From Rhabdophis nuchalis (lineage: Eukaryota; Chordata; Lepidosauria; Squamata; Natricidae): a stretch of 64,000 bases of DNA. The position numbers and the translations under genes were made by a program. Below the pieces are notes generated by a model. The model saw nothing but the letters and a program-made list of their open reading frames with translations, was not told the origin of the DNA and ran no database searches. Location of the stretch: assembly GCA_039707465.1 (NCBI GenBank), contig CM077643.1, forward strand, positions 324,761,919-324,825,918, written 5' to 3'. The stretch's first letter is position 1, and every line of letters begins with the position of its first letter. Shown in pieces: positions 19,351 through 31,298 of the stretch.

Positions 19351-20160
19351 AAGGTAAAATTGAAGCAAGCAAGAAGTGGAAAAGGGAATAAGAGCTCCCT
19401 AGATTCCCTTGTGGCAACTGGGAGCATGAAGGGTAATGGAGATGACTAACCTGCTGTGGATTATGGACTTTTGCCTGAAAAAATGAGTAAATTGATTGTG
19501 TGATGGAAACAAGCCCATTATATTGTGCTGCTCTTGGAATATAATTGCAAGATGGTTAATAGTTCTAGCACAGTAGGTAAGATAAAAATATTTAAGGTAA
19601 AAGCAATTGCCTCTTAACTGAGGTCATTCACACCCTTGCAGTAGTCAAACTATAGGAGAGAAGGAGTAACTCAGCTTTACCTAATATGGTGCCTTCTTGA
19701 TCATGCAAACTGGGATGATGAGAACAGCAATGGATGGTGATGACAGTATATACAATAAGCATCATTTTGAATTCCTACCACCCTTGGCTACTCCATACCC
19801 ATAACAGCTATGGGGAACTATAACAGCTATGGTTCCCTATAGCTGTTTAAATATGGAAGTTAGAAGGGCTGTTGCATAGATAAGAGGACTTCTTTGCCTT
19901 AATATCAAAATGATTTTAATTTCACAAACTTTTTCTTCCCTACTTCCAATCATTGGATTTGTCAAAAAAAATGTACCTCTTTGCTTTCATGTTCTCAGTC
20001 TACAGCTTTAGACATTCCTATGCTTATTGCTTTTTTAAAATAACCACAAAGCTGAGTGTTGTTATTATTGTCTTTTGTCTTTTGGCAACGGTAGTTCTAT
20101 GCCAGGTAGTTCTATGCCAGGTTCTTTTCATTGGTCGAGACAACAGCTCTGCTTTTATCA
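19351..20160. other. Intronic sequence, nothing recognised
   Basis: Host intron to the right of the L1-like insertion; a GCCAGGTAGTTCTATGCCAGGT short duplication near 20101 is the only pattern. Confidence 0.4.
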
Positions 20161-20164
20161 GTTT

Positions 20165-20815
20165 CTTATATTCTATTTATTTTATTTATTTATTTTATTA
20201 AATTTATAGACTGCCCCCTCACCCTCATGGAGATTCAGGGCGGTGCACAGGAAATTAAAAATCCAATAAATACAACAATATACAAAATACAAAATATTAA
20301 AACCGAATTAAATTACCCCTGTGCTAAAATCAATATTAAAACCCCTAAAACCCTAACAATTACCCCTTAAAATTCAGATTAAACAATTTCTTTCTGCGGC
20401 TATATATATATATAACGATGGACCTCAGCTCCTTCCGCCAGAAGTTAAAGACTCACTTCTTCCATCAGGCCGGCCTGGCCTAATTTATATATATATAAAA
20501 ATTAAATTAGGCCAGGCCGGCCTGATGGAAGAAGTGAGTCTTTAACTTCTGGCGGAAGGAGCTGAGGTCCATCGTTGTTCTGATTTCGGGGGGAAGGTTG
20601 TTCCAGAGGGTTGGGCCCACCACAGAGAAGGCCCTTCCCCTGGGCGTCGCCCGCTGGCATTGCCTAGTGGACGGCACCCGAAGAAGTCCCTCTCTGTGGG
20701 AGCGAATCGGCTGAAGGGATATATGGCGCAGGATGCGATCCCGCAGATAACTAGGTTCTGTGCCATGGAGCGCTTTAAAGGTGGTAACCAACACCTTGAA
20801 GCACATGATTGCTAT
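20165..20815 (-). mobile_element. L2 LINE 3' part with fold-back
   Basis: Minus strand: the C-terminal end of the RT ORF (MCFKVLVTTFKALHG to HFFHQAGLA, 20507-20806) and an L2 3' UTR (20170-20400) with GCGGTGCACAGG and an (ATTT)n tail. Between ORF end and UTR sits a second, inverted copy of the last 73 bp of the ORF end. The element is 5'-truncated. Confidence 0.85.
20414..20576. repeat. Perfect 73-bp inverted repeat in L2
   Basis: The left arm 20414-20486 and right arm 20504-20576 are exact reverse complements around a 17-base AT spacer. Both arms are the L2 ORF terminus (DLSSFRQKLKTHFF...QAGLA). Confidence 0.95.
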
Positions 20816-22052
20816 GATTGTACCCCTGTTCTTTTATGCATACTTAAATGTCTGGGGCTTGAAAACTCAGAAAGATCAGCTGCCTTTATGCATTTCTGAT
20901 GGGTGTCAGCATTCCTGACATAATTCACTAACGAATTAAGATCCACTGGATGGGTAGCACCAGTAGCACAAAATGGCATGTTGTTCTCTTGGATGAAACA
21001 GAGCCCCTGAGTGCCTGGAATTTCCCCAAATGCATACAAGAATGTTGCCAGCTCAATGATAGCAATTCATATCTTAAGAAGGTGAGGAGGGGGAGAGAGG
21101 AAAATTTGGCACTAAACTCTACCAGTTGACTTTTTTTCATTTGAGCTACCGTAATTGAGTTAATTTCTGGATTGAATGCCTCTAGCTGTTGCTTGTATTT
21201 TAGAAGTAAGCTGTTATACAGCCATTGAAGCATAATAGGATAATCTGGGATTTAACCCAAAATGGCATTTGGCATAAGAGTAAGTACTTTGGATGCACGA
21301 GCAACATAGTTGTACATGTACTATATGAAAAAGGGTCTAAAGCATCCATTGGTTAGTGCAGGAGTGGCTCACTTTTGGATCGGCCCACCTTAGATTTAGA
21401 TGAAGCAGAAGACTATCAGCGGAAGTGTGGGGGGTGGGGGGAGGTGGTTGCTTGCCTGTTTGGTTCTGATGTAGCATAAGCAAAGCTTTCTGTGCAAATT
21501 TATACTTCAGATGTATCTGCCATAAAGGCAAATGGGTTATGTGAAGAGTGGGATTTTTTTTTCACAATCAACGGGAGCAGCTGCACTGGAACAAACCCTA
21601 TTCTTCTCATCCAAGTCTCATCCAAGTCCTAATTACCTTGTTTCATTGAAATTGCATCTTTCACTTAAACCATATAAGTCTTGCATGGTTTAAGCACTTT
21701 GAGCACTTAGAGTTGGTATGATCTCACAAATGAAGGCAAATTGGATCAGGAGAAGAAAGATAACCCGTTCTCTGTTTGATAATATTGTACTTATTTTATA
21801 ATTGGGCTGTCTCCCCCTCCCCAGTCCTCTGCAGCAACCATGAGTTAGCCATAAGTCACAGCTTGTGGTATGCCATGTTTGGGATTCTGAAGAAATGTAG
21901 AGAAGGAATGTGTTTTGAACAAAGAACTGAAATTAATGGTGGGTAGGGTTGGGATTGACCTTCTTTGGATTTATCCTAGAAGCTAAAAACCATACATGAC
22001 ACTTTACCTCTCAAGGTCTACTTACTGGGAATTCTGAAGGAGAGCGGTACTG
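20816..22052. other. Intronic sequence, nothing recognised
   Basis: Unique-looking sequence; the ORFs have no family features. Confidence 0.4.
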
Positions 22053-22150
22053 CAGAGGTGGTATTCAGCAGGTTCTGACCAGTTCTTGACAATCGGTAGT
22101 GGAAATTTGGAGTAGTTCGGAGAAGCAGTAAATACCACCTCTGACTGACC

Positions 22151-22663
22151 CAGTGGTGGGTTTCAAAATTTTTAGAACCTCTTCTGTAGGTGTGGCCTGC
22201 TTTGTGGGAGTGGCTTATTTATTTTATTCAATTTATATCCCGCCCTTCTCCAAAAGGACCCAGGGCTTGCTGGCCATGTGACTGGGTGGGAGTGGTTTGA
22301 CAGTTATGTAACTGGGTGGGCATGACCAACTTGTAAAATGTGGTGAAACTCACTTAATAACGCTCTTGCTTAGCAACCAAAATGTTGGTTCAAAAACTCT
22401 GGCATTTGAAGCATGCAAGTCTTAAAGCTGTCAAATTACAAGACCCTTGCACCCCTAACCCTTTAGAAAAAAACCCAGGTGTGTTCAAACTTGACAGCTT
22501 TAAGACTTGTGGACCTCAACTCCCAGAATTCCTCCTCGCGCTCTTCATTTTGATGATGTGCGGACAGGCGGGGGGAGGGAGCTGGAACTGGTTCTAAACT
22601 GCCCTGTAGATTTGTGGAACCTCTTCTATAGAAGAGGTTAGAACTGTCAGGAACCCACCCCTG
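22151..22663. mobile_element. Inner hAT MITE (CAGTGGTGGGTTTC family)
   Basis: It starts CAGTGGTGGGTTTCAAA and ends GAACCCACCCCTG. The 8-bp flanks GACTGACC and GGCTGGCC match at 6 of 8. It carries a 47-bp L2 tail insertion (22217-22263) and a fold-back segment around 22410-22530 (GCAAGTCTTAAAGCTGTCAAA mirrored by GACAGCTTTAAGACTTG). Confidence 0.72.
22217..22263 (-). mobile_element. Short L2 3'-end insertion
   Basis: TTTATATCCCGCCCTTCTCC followed by AAAAGGACCCAGGGC is the reverse complement of the L2 3' end, with its ATTT-rich tail on the left. Confidence 0.6.
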
Positions 22664-22845
22664 GGCTGGCCCCAACCCCCATCCATTCTCTGCCTCCCAG
22701 CTGATGAGGAGGAATGGGGATTTTTCAGTATCTTTCCCCTGGAGTGGGGACGGAATGTAGATTTTACAGCATCCTTTCCCTGCCAGGCCCATCAAGCCAC
22801 CCCCACAGAACTGGTAGTAAAAATTTTTGAATCCCACCACTGTGG

Positions 22846-22868
22846 TATTTATTTATTTATTTATTTAT

Positions 22869-22948
<80 letters not shown>

Positions 22949-22962
22949 TTATTTATTTATAT
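22846..22962. repeat. (ATCT)n/(ATTT)n microsatellite at an L2 tail
   Basis: About 20 ATCT units are flanked by ATTT units on both sides, directly adjoining the 3' end of the antisense L2 copy. Confidence 0.95.
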
Positions 22963-23945
22963 TTATATACTGCCCTTTCTCCCTTACGGGACTCAGGGCA
23001 GTAAACAGGCGATAATAAAAACAACAATAAAACATCTGATACAACTATACTAAAAAATATACTAAAAATAAATTAAACACAGGCCTGTTCTAAAATACCC
23101 TCTAAAACCCCTAGTAAAAGCAAATTAAAACTACGCCAGGCCGACCGCACGAAATAGATGGGTTTTCAGGGCTCGGTGGAAAAGGCGCAGGTCCAAGCTG
23201 TGTGAAGGTCAGGGGGCAGGTCATTCCAGAGGGCCGGAGCTGCCACAGAGAAGGCCCTCCCCCTAGGGGTCGCCAGCCGACATTGACTGGCTGACGGAAC
23301 CCTGAGGAGGCCCTCTCTGTGGGAGCGGACTGGTCAGAGGGAGATGTTTGGTAGGAGGTGGTCTTGCAGGTACCCAGGTCCCTTGCCATGGAGGGCTTTA
23401 AAGGTTGTTACTAGCACTTTGAAGCGCACCCGGAAAGCCACAGGCAGCCAGTGCAGCTCGCGCAGTAGAGGTGTTACATGGGAGCATCTAGAGGCCCCCA
23501 AAATCCCCCGCGCAGCCGCATTCTGAATTAGCTGGAGCCTCCGGGTGCACCTCAAGGGAAGCCCCATGTAGAGGGCGTTGCAATAGTCCAGGCGGGAGAT
23601 GATGAGGGCTTGAGTGACTGTGCGTACAGCATCGTGATCCAGAAAGGGGTGCAACTAGCGTATCAGGCGAACCTGATAAAAAGCCCCCCTGGCCACGGCT
23701 GTCACATGATCGTCTAGGGACAGCCGAGAATCCAGGAGGACGCCCAAGTTGCGGGCCCTCTCCGTGGGAGCTAATGATTTGCCTCCGATAGCCAGAGATG
23801 GAACCAACTGGCTATGTTGCGACGCCGGGAACCACAGGCACTCGGTCTTGGACGGGTTGAGTCGAAGCCTGTTCCTCCCCATCCAGACTCGCACGGCCTC
23901 CAGGCAGCGAGACATCACTTCCACGGCATCGTTGGGGAATACTGA
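22963..23945 (-). pseudogene. L2 LINE, 5'-truncated, RT C-terminal part
   Basis: Minus strand: reads from EVMSRCLEAVRVWMGRNRLRLNPSKTEC (the region after the YADD motif) to the ORF end and a 3' UTR ending in GCCCTGAGTCCCGTAAGGG. An in-frame stop lies at 23655-23657 and a frameshift at about 23340-23390, so it cannot code for a working protein. Protein order and spacing agree with residues about 440-700 of the longer ORF at 4572-6683. Confidence 0.88.
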
Positions 23946-24099
23946 TACTGCTTTGAAGCTGGGTGATCCAGGATGCTAAGAAAGAATGATTCCAGAATAT
24001 ACAATACCTGCATTCATGCATTTGCATATACTGTACAAGTGCAGCTTTCTGTTAGACTTTAATATAATTGAAAGCATGAAGATTGGGGAGGGAAGGGAC

Positions 24100-24160
24100 A
24101 CAAACGTCCTAACAAGGAGAAGGGCGGGGTATAAATTTAAAAAACAACAACAACAACATG
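24100..24160 (+). mobile_element. L2 3'-end fragment
   Basis: GTCCTAACAAGGAGAAGGGCG followed by GGGTATAAATTT and an (ACA)n-like tail matches the 3' end of the L2 copy ending near 37245. Confidence 0.7.
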
Positions 24161-24169
24161 CACAATCAG

Positions 24170-25340
24170 TTCTCCATCCAATTTAAAGCTTTCCGTTCAT
24201 TCAGCTGAATGCCCGAGAGGGATCTGGGTCGATCTAGAATGGATAACATTGGCAATCGTCACCTGCTTTTCTAAGATTCTGTAGCTTGCTAGTTTTCAAC
24301 CTGTGGCGCAAAGAACATTAAAGCAGATGAACTTTTGTGTAGATCTCAACTTTTTTTAAAAGTAGAAGAAAGGATATAATTACAAGTTCATAATAGTTTA
24401 TCGTCTTGTCAGATCTGAGTCATTTGTTTAATTTTTGTAATTTGGCATGTGCCATTCAGGGAAGGAAACATGCCTTGAGACCTGTGAGGTAGTTCTTAAA
24501 AACGTTTGATGATGATCTAGTGGTCTGCATAAAGAAAAAAGAGCACTCTTACTGCAGCGCACATTTGGCTCCTGACCTACGCTGTTAAAATTTCTCTTTT
24601 ATGTTAACATTTCTCTTTTATGCTCCTTAAGAAACTAGTACCACTCCTCATCTGTTTCATATAATCATAATTTCAGTTGCATTAGCCTTCGCTATTGAAA
24701 GTCACCTTAAATCTTTTTTGTGGACAACATATTGTTTTTATTAACAATCTTGAATGAAGCCTAAAGCTAGAACAGAAACTTTAAGAGACCGTATACTTGT
24801 GAACACCACATAATGTTTTTGGACTTATTGCAATTATAGCATACTAAACCTTCTGATTCAAGTGTATTATGTGGGCATAGTGCAAAACTGCATGGATTCT
24901 TTTATTCGATTTCCAGAACTAATGTTCTGATGTCCCACCAGTTTTCTTCTATTTTTTAATTAAGATATTTATCCTCCTCTCACTGAAATAATACTTCAAA
25001 GTATAATATCAGAAAATACTATTATCTTATTTTTTCTTAATGATTGCTTGGGTCACTTTTGCTCATCTTTAAATATGTAACTATTTACAGATCTTCTAAT
25101 TTTCTGTTTACCTAAACAGTTTTGTGGCTTTGCGGCTTATCTCTTTCTGGCCTTGGTTACCTACTGTGGACAATGTCTTTAATTCTTAGGAATGTTAAGC
25201 CTCAAAGAGGAGTAGCAATCTGGAAATACAGACAAAGATTAACTATGTCTCAAGCATCATATTATTCTTGCAATAACATGTTTGGAAACATAATGCTTGG
25301 CCTGTACTGAGGTCTTGTGCTCATCATATAAAGTACAGTT
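24170..25340. other. Intronic sequence, nothing recognised
   Basis: AT-rich unique sequence; a 20-base duplication of TTTCTCTTTTATG...TAACA near 24592-24620 is local. Confidence 0.4.
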
Positions 25341-25344
25341 TGAG

Positions 25345-25503
25345 TCTCATTGGTTCAAGGTTGACTCAGCCTTCCATCTTTCCGAGGTGGGTAAAATGAG
25401 GACCCAGATTGTTGGGGGCAATATGCCGATTCTGCAAACCACTTAGAGAGGGCTGTAAAAGCCCTGTAAAGTGGTATATAAGTTTAAGTGCTATTGCTAT
25501 TGC
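25345..25503 (+). mobile_element. tRNA-derived SINE, 5'-truncated
   Basis: It contains GGTTCAAGGTTGACTCAGCC, GGTGGGTAAAATGAGGACCCAG, GTTGGGGGCAATATGC and the tail GGTATATAAGTTTAAGTG followed by CTATTGCTATTGCTA. The tRNA head is missing. Confidence 0.8.
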
Positions 25504-25675
25504 TACAATATGGGTTTTGTATTCACATGAGTCCATTCATTTTAGAACTCTAGGAATAATTCATAGCATTTTAAAGCAGATTTTTCTGAATTAATATCCT
25601 ACAATGACAATACAATATTATTAGCAAATAGATGCTGGGAGGATGTGTACTGATCTGGCTGCCTTTCTTCTATAC

Positions 25676-25810
25676 CAGGGGTCTGCAAAGTTGGCTCTTT
25701 GAAGACTGGTGGACTTCAACTCCCAGAATTCCCCAGCCAGCATAGCTGGCTGGGGAATTCTGGGAGTTGAAGTCCACCAGTCTTCAAAGAGCCAACTTTG
25801 CAGACCCCTG
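25676..25810. mobile_element. Perfect palindromic hAT MITE with intact 8-bp duplication
   Basis: Two 66-bp arms (start CAGGGGTCTGCAAAGTTGGC) are exact reverse complements around a 3-base centre ATA. Perfect 8-bp target duplications TTCTATAC lie at 25668-25675 and 25811-25818. The CAGGGG terminus and 8-bp duplication are the hAT signature. Diverged relatives are at 34171 and 39797. Confidence 0.93.
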
Positions 25811-25818
25811 TTCTATAC

Positions 25819-28734
25819 AATCAGATGATGCTTTCAGCATTACAGTCTTGTTTCCAAAAAGATAAGCATAAAAAAGGCACTGCTAGAAGCATATTGTGTG
25901 TCTGCAAAGGATGGTTTTTATTATTATCTTCTTCCATTAGTAGGCATAATATTTAGGTCTCTTTTATGGTCAATAAGAGCTGATCACATCAACCTTGGGG
26001 ACGAGAACACAAAGAGATAATGAAAACAAATCTTTTGCCTTATACAGTACATAGAGTGCAGTTGCATAATTCTCTCTTGCCCAACTTGTAGCACAATTGC
26101 GTTCTTCTTTTTGTGGTTTGATTTAGAAAATGCTGTATTCCTATACTTTGTTTTCCTTGAGCAATTGCCACTGACTTGCATTCAATTAAAACGTCATGTC
26201 AGTAGCTTGGAGCCAATCCAAACATAAGGAAAATTCAGATATATTGGGCGGTATTTTCTTCAAATTGTTGGTGGGAAATAATTTGACTGGTATTTTAAAG
26301 GGTTTTAACTTATTCCCTGGGACGTGTGAGAATCATATGATGTTCTTTGTCATTTCAGTTTAGATAAAGCATTTGATGGAGCTCTGTGTATGTCGTGCTT
26401 ATGTTTCCTGGAGGGTTTTTAACTGACCTACTTTTCGCTTATTGATGGCTTCCTACCTGATTCCTATTTGCCATTGAGTACTGCTGATTTATTAAGCTAT
26501 CTGCTTCAAGGACATTGTAAAACTGCACATAGGGAATAGGACACAACTGTGAAAAGCGAGAATTACTATGTCAGATAATATCCAATTAAAATCCAGCTAG
26601 CACAGCGGGAGAAATTGGAACTAGGGTTTATCATTCATGTAATAGAATATATTGAAACATTAGTTAGAAACAAAGTCATTATGAAGCAGAGATCTCTTTT
26701 TCCTCCAGTTACTGGATTATTGCTATTGTACATTAGCATGAAGGAGAGTGTTATGTCATGCTCCAGGGCCGTATAATGATGAGATCAGGGCAGAGAGGAA
26801 TGAAAGCTGGCGCATAAACCTGTGGTATTATCAAAGGATTTATCACATGTTTGATTGACAGTGTTTGCTATTTAAACATGAACACAGGTAGATGACTTTA
26901 CTTTTAAAAAAACCTTTATATGAGACTGCCATGAGATTCAAGGAAGCCATTATGTTCTTGCCACATCTCAGTAATTTTACAGTCCTCGGATTGAACGTTG
27001 GTTGATAGAAGAATGTTTAGAATAAGTAGAGGCAATTTAAATATACATTAACTCTGGTGTAAAGATGATATGCCTCATATAAAACATTTTATGTGATTTT
27101 CCCCCTTTTAAATTAGCAGACCATGGACCAAGCTGGATAGATTTCCTCTAGCCCCTACAGGAAACATGATTTAAGCATTTTCAGATTAAATTAGATAATA
27201 TACTTTCTATAGGTACAAAATGGAGAACATTTAATGTCTGAGGCGCTACACATTTAACGTCTGGCTGGCTACACATCCTCTTCATGACCTGTTTTCCTTG
27301 TTACCTTCTTGGAAGAGGCTTCGTGGCATCCGAAGCAGAACATCCAGATTCAGCTACAGCTTTGTTCCATGCAGTATCAACCTTGTGAATTCTCAAGCTT
27401 CCTCTTTCCGTTATGTATTCAAGATGGACAATGATTAATATTTATATGTATTTATCTGTTAGGGCTTAGGTATCTACATATCTATGTATATAGCATATCT
27501 ATATGTGCATTATGTATATATGTATTTTTGAGAACAGGCAACTGAATTTCATTTTTCATATGTGCCAGAGTGCCCACAGAAAAACATGACAATAAAGGTT
27601 ATCTAGCATTTAAACCAAATTGGAGTATCTAAGGACCGAGTCTCTTTCTCACTAGAAGCTAGAAACAGAGACGTCTATCCTGATAAGTCTGTCTACCTCT
27701 ATCACAAACATCAGACCAATTAGTGGAGAAACACACTTGGACATGGTAATCCATCCAATGTTTTAGGGGTTTTTTTTAGGTAGTGAAAGTTTCTTTTTCA
27801 CATAGGTTGTGTTCCTAAAGTGAGGGCATCTCTCTATTGGACCATAGGTGTTATGGACCAATTTCTCCATGTATGTTGCTTTCCATAGCTGCTTGTAAAT
27901 GGGGTAAAAATTTAACAAATGCTGAAATCTTAAAGCCTTATCTGGGCGTGATTAGTTCTAAGAAAATTATAAACATAAGACTTACTCACTTTACTCTTTT
28001 CAGGCCATCACAATCAACAATTAGGTCCTTCTATGGACAAATATTTAAAGATCTTGTCATGTATGTTCTTGGGAGGAACAGGCTCCACAGACAATTGCTC
28101 GCCTTCAGCCCTCCCTTTTGATCCCTTTCCCCAATGTTAGCACTGACAAAGCTGCCTATAAAATATTTTCTGTGGAACAGGTATGTGTGGTTCTTGCTGC
28201 AAAGCAGCCGGAAAGGAGCCAGAAAAAATAAATGAACTTTTTTTTCTAAGAGAAGGAAGGGTCAGAGGAATGAAGTAGAAAAGCAGATCTATCAAGGAAG
28301 CACCTCTGGAGAGAGAAATTAAATTAGGAGTCAAAACAGGATTTGGAGGAAGAGAACCTTGTTAGTAATACTGTGGGCTGTAGCCTAATACGTGAGTAGT
28401 AATGCAAGTTGTGTTTCTAGTGATCAGTCTAGTGAAGTAGAATTACTATCAACAGGAGGGAATATAGACTGAGACGATAGCAGATATAGTTAGAGCTATA
28501 TGTTCTGGTGCAGTTCTGTATGTTGGGCAATTTGCAAGCACACAACATCTTCTCAGACAGTGGGGAAAAATACATCCTGGTTGTATAAAGACTTGTGCTG
28601 TTGATGGATCTCTTGAGCCTTGGGTCCCACAAACTGGATGTAGTTTCAAAAGAACCTGTGACAATTCTCCATCTTTGAAGAAACTGATGTGTTTTTTCCC
28701 CCCATGAATCTTATTCCACTGTAGTGTTTAGCAA
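25819..28734. other. Mostly unique intron
   Basis: No repeat recognised over about 2.9 kb, which is unusual in this window. A TGATTGACAG motif (PBX/PREP-type) is at 26852-26861. Nothing coding was seen. Confidence 0.45.
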
Positions 28735-29046
28735 GGGGGCACGATGAATCAGTGGTTAAAGACACTGAGTTGGACAGCCTGGGTTTGACACCAAGCTCTG
28801 TGTAACAGCCGAGCTCTCCTTACTAGCTCCAACTCCTGCTCACCTCAAAGCATACAAATGCAAATAGATTAATAGGTACCATTTTGATGGGAAGGTAACA
28901 GTATTATGTGTGCCTTTGGCATATAGCCATGCTGGCCACATGACCATGGAAACTGTCTTTAGACAATACTAACTCCCTTGGCCAAGAAACAAAGATGAGT
29001 ACTGTGCCCTAGTCCGATACTACTAACAGGGAAACCTTTACCTTTA
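28735..29046 (+). mobile_element. Sauria SINE
   Basis: The tRNA-like head (CAGTGGTTAAAGACACTGAG), GCAAATAGATTAATAGGTACC, GATGGGAAGGTAACAG, GCCATGCTGGCCACATGACC and the Bov-B-like end AACCTTTACCTTT follow in family order. Probable target duplications are TGTTTAGCAAG (28725-28735) and TGTTTTAGCAG (29048-29058). It ends only about 225 bp before the DISC1 exon. Confidence 0.85.
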
Positions 29047-29270
29047 ATGTTTTAGCAGCTGGGTATTTCTTATTTATTCATTGTTCAAATTTACATAGCC
29101 ACCGAACTCGCCAAATGCAACTCTCATTAAAGAGCACTTCAAATCTAAAAACTTTACAAAACAAATTTCATTTGGAGCAAAATATGTAAAATTTTCATTT
29201 TATCAATTTCTATAAATTTTGTTATATCCTTTTTCTTCTCTCAGTGAAAAAAATCATGTTTGTCTTACAG

Positions 29271-29331
29271 AGAAAAAGTTGAAAGAAAACACTCTCAAGT
29301 ATATGGAAGTGCTAGAAGATAAACTGCAAAG
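29271..29331 (+). CDS. DISC1: DISC1 internal exon (coiled-coil region)
   Basis: A 61-bp exon follows a pyrimidine-rich acceptor (TGTCTTACAG) and precedes a donor (GTAAAG). It reads as two bases completing a codon, 19 sense codons, then AG. The translation includes KENTLKYMEVLEDKL, which closely matches KENTMKYMETLKNKL in the C-terminal coiled-coil part of human DISC1, as I recall that sequence. DISC1 is a centrosomal and cytoplasmic scaffold that binds NDEL1, LIS1 and other partners through such helices. The trailing AG joins the first base of the exon at 53706 to make a serine codon, which keeps the frame into sequence that also matches DISC1. The exon number in this species is unknown. No other repeat or ORF covers the segment. 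Confidence 0.88.
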
Positions 29332-29849
29332 GTAAAGACATCCTGCGATCTTTCAAATTTTTAGAAAATGTTTTCAGTACTGTGTGATTCCTGGGCTTTT
29401 ATGTTGTTTAGTTATGCATTTAGTTATCTTGGACTGGATATAATTCAAGGAATTATTTTGAATCTCTAAGCTAAGATATATTTTGCGGGGAGTATCAGAG
29501 AATTAGCACATTACAAATTCTCCAGAATAAGATCTTGACTTGCCAGGGATCTTGACTTGCAATTTTCTTTTGTTTTTGTTTTTTTAATTGTAATGATGGC
29601 CTTTACTCCCCCTCTTATTGGTAGCTTAACCTCTCAGAAATCTAACATATTTATTTGATATGATTTTCTATTCGAGTCCATGGAGAATTAGATGGTTATG
29701 TTACTGAATGGTGATGGTGCAGTCTTGAAGATTGCTAGTTCTGATTACAGTCTACTATGATAGCTTATTCCTGCTATAAGGTGTTTGGGACAACAAATGT
29801 CATTATTATGAATTCCCTTTATGGATCCAGAGAACGTGTCAGTATATCA

Positions 29850-30161
29850 CAGTGGTGAGTTGCAGGCGGTATGCCCCGGTATACCACCTGCGTACCGGAT
29901 ATTGTTCTGATATGGTGCTCCAGAGGGCCCACCCGCCTGCCTGAGCTCCTTACTGGTCTTTTAAGTCTTCGCGCATGGCACATACAGCGCCTGCGCAATG
30001 CTCCACTGAGCAACTGGAGTGTCGTGGAGGCTCACGGAGTTGCTAAGATGCATGTGCACACTGTGAAGATGTGCACACTGTGAGGATGTGCACATGCACT
30101 TCACACGTCCATGTGTCGTTCCAACTGTACCTGTTGGAACGGGATCCGGAACCCACCACTG
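29850..30161. mobile_element. hAT MITE with perfect 8-bp duplication
   Basis: It begins CAGTGGTGAGTTGCAGG and ends GGAACCCACCACTG, with identical flanks GTATATCA (29842-29849 and 30162-30169). Internal AAGATGTGCACACTGTGA units are duplicated. No transposase ORF. Confidence 0.9.
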
Positions 30162-30289
30162 GTATATCACATAGACCTCCAATTGGGCAGAACATGGAGA
30201 AATCTCAGTTTGCGTAGTTTGCCTGACTGGCTAGCTGGCTGAGGAGCTGAAGTCCCACAAATCTTAAAGTTGCCAAGTTTATAGTGCTG

Positions 30290-31296
30290 GATCCATAGAG
30301 GTTTCTAAAAAATTCATGTTGAGAAGTGAATGGTTTTATAAGTTAAAGCTTGAAATGTCTTGTTTACTCTTTGGCAAGAACCAATTTTTCTGAGCCGAAT
30401 ATTTAGCCTCTATGTTGCATGCTAGTGACTGTATACAAAAAGTAATGGGCAGACCTACAATTAAATTTAAATTTGATTTCATTTCTTTTACATATAACTA
30501 AAAATTAGCAAATTTACTATGGTTCCTGTCATTTATTCCATAATGTTCCTCTTCTGACACATTCAAGGACATTCAGTACTTTAAAGGGTGGCCCCAGGCC
30601 TCTAGTTGTGCAGCTCCGGATTAAAAAAAAGTATCTATTTAACTTGAAATGCTGGAAAGTCCTCTATATCTCCCCTCAGTTAGCCTTTTTTTCTGCACCT
30701 TTCAGCTGAATTTTTCCACGGTTCATTGTATCATGTCATCAAATAATTTCCTGTTAGATTCTCAAGAACTTTGAAGATCAATAAGAATTCTAGTCCTTAT
30801 ATTCACAAATATAGAAAGCAAGAAAAGAAAATTATTATTTAATCCTTATTCAGATAAAGCTTGTTTCCTCTATTTCATTTCTGGAACTCCTGTGGAGATT
30901 AATCTTCTAGCTTTGAAGAGCTCTGTTGCTTCCCTTAAGGCTTTGGTTGCCTCTTAAATGGCTTATCTCTTGGTGTTGTGTTTCCTTTATAACAGGATTA
31001 TCTAGGTATTTACATTTTTAAAAAGTTCCTCATATGAATAGTTGTTTTCAGAAAGGGGAAGGTTGTTGTGCTGGTTTTCTGTATCCATGTATATGAACAG
31101 TATATATAGAATATCTTATTGTCACTTTGAAGCAACTAAAGGACATTTAATTATCTTATAACATACATCAATTAAAGATTGCTGAAGTAAGTGGAAAATA
31201 ATATAACAATCTGAAGGAAGGCAGATTTGAAAACAGGGATGGTTTATATGAATAGAAAGGTATGAAAAAGTATAGTGAATGATATTGCTATAAAAC
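30290..31296. other. Intronic sequence, nothing recognised
   Basis: A fragment like the palindromic hAT MITE (GAAGTCCCACAAATCTTAAAG) lies just to the left, at 30222-30290. The rest is unique. Confidence 0.4.
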
Positions 31297-31298
31297 TA

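Larger units (their letters stand above)
22053..22842. mobile_element. hAT MITE (GGTGGTATTCAGC family), split by a second hAT
   Basis: It starts CAGAGGTGGTATTCAGCAGG and ends TTTGAATCCCACCACTG. The flanks CGGTACTG and TGGTATTT agree at 5 of 8 bases. At 22151-22663 a related element is inserted. The outer family members at 9594 and 40485 show the uninterrupted form. Confidence 0.78.
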
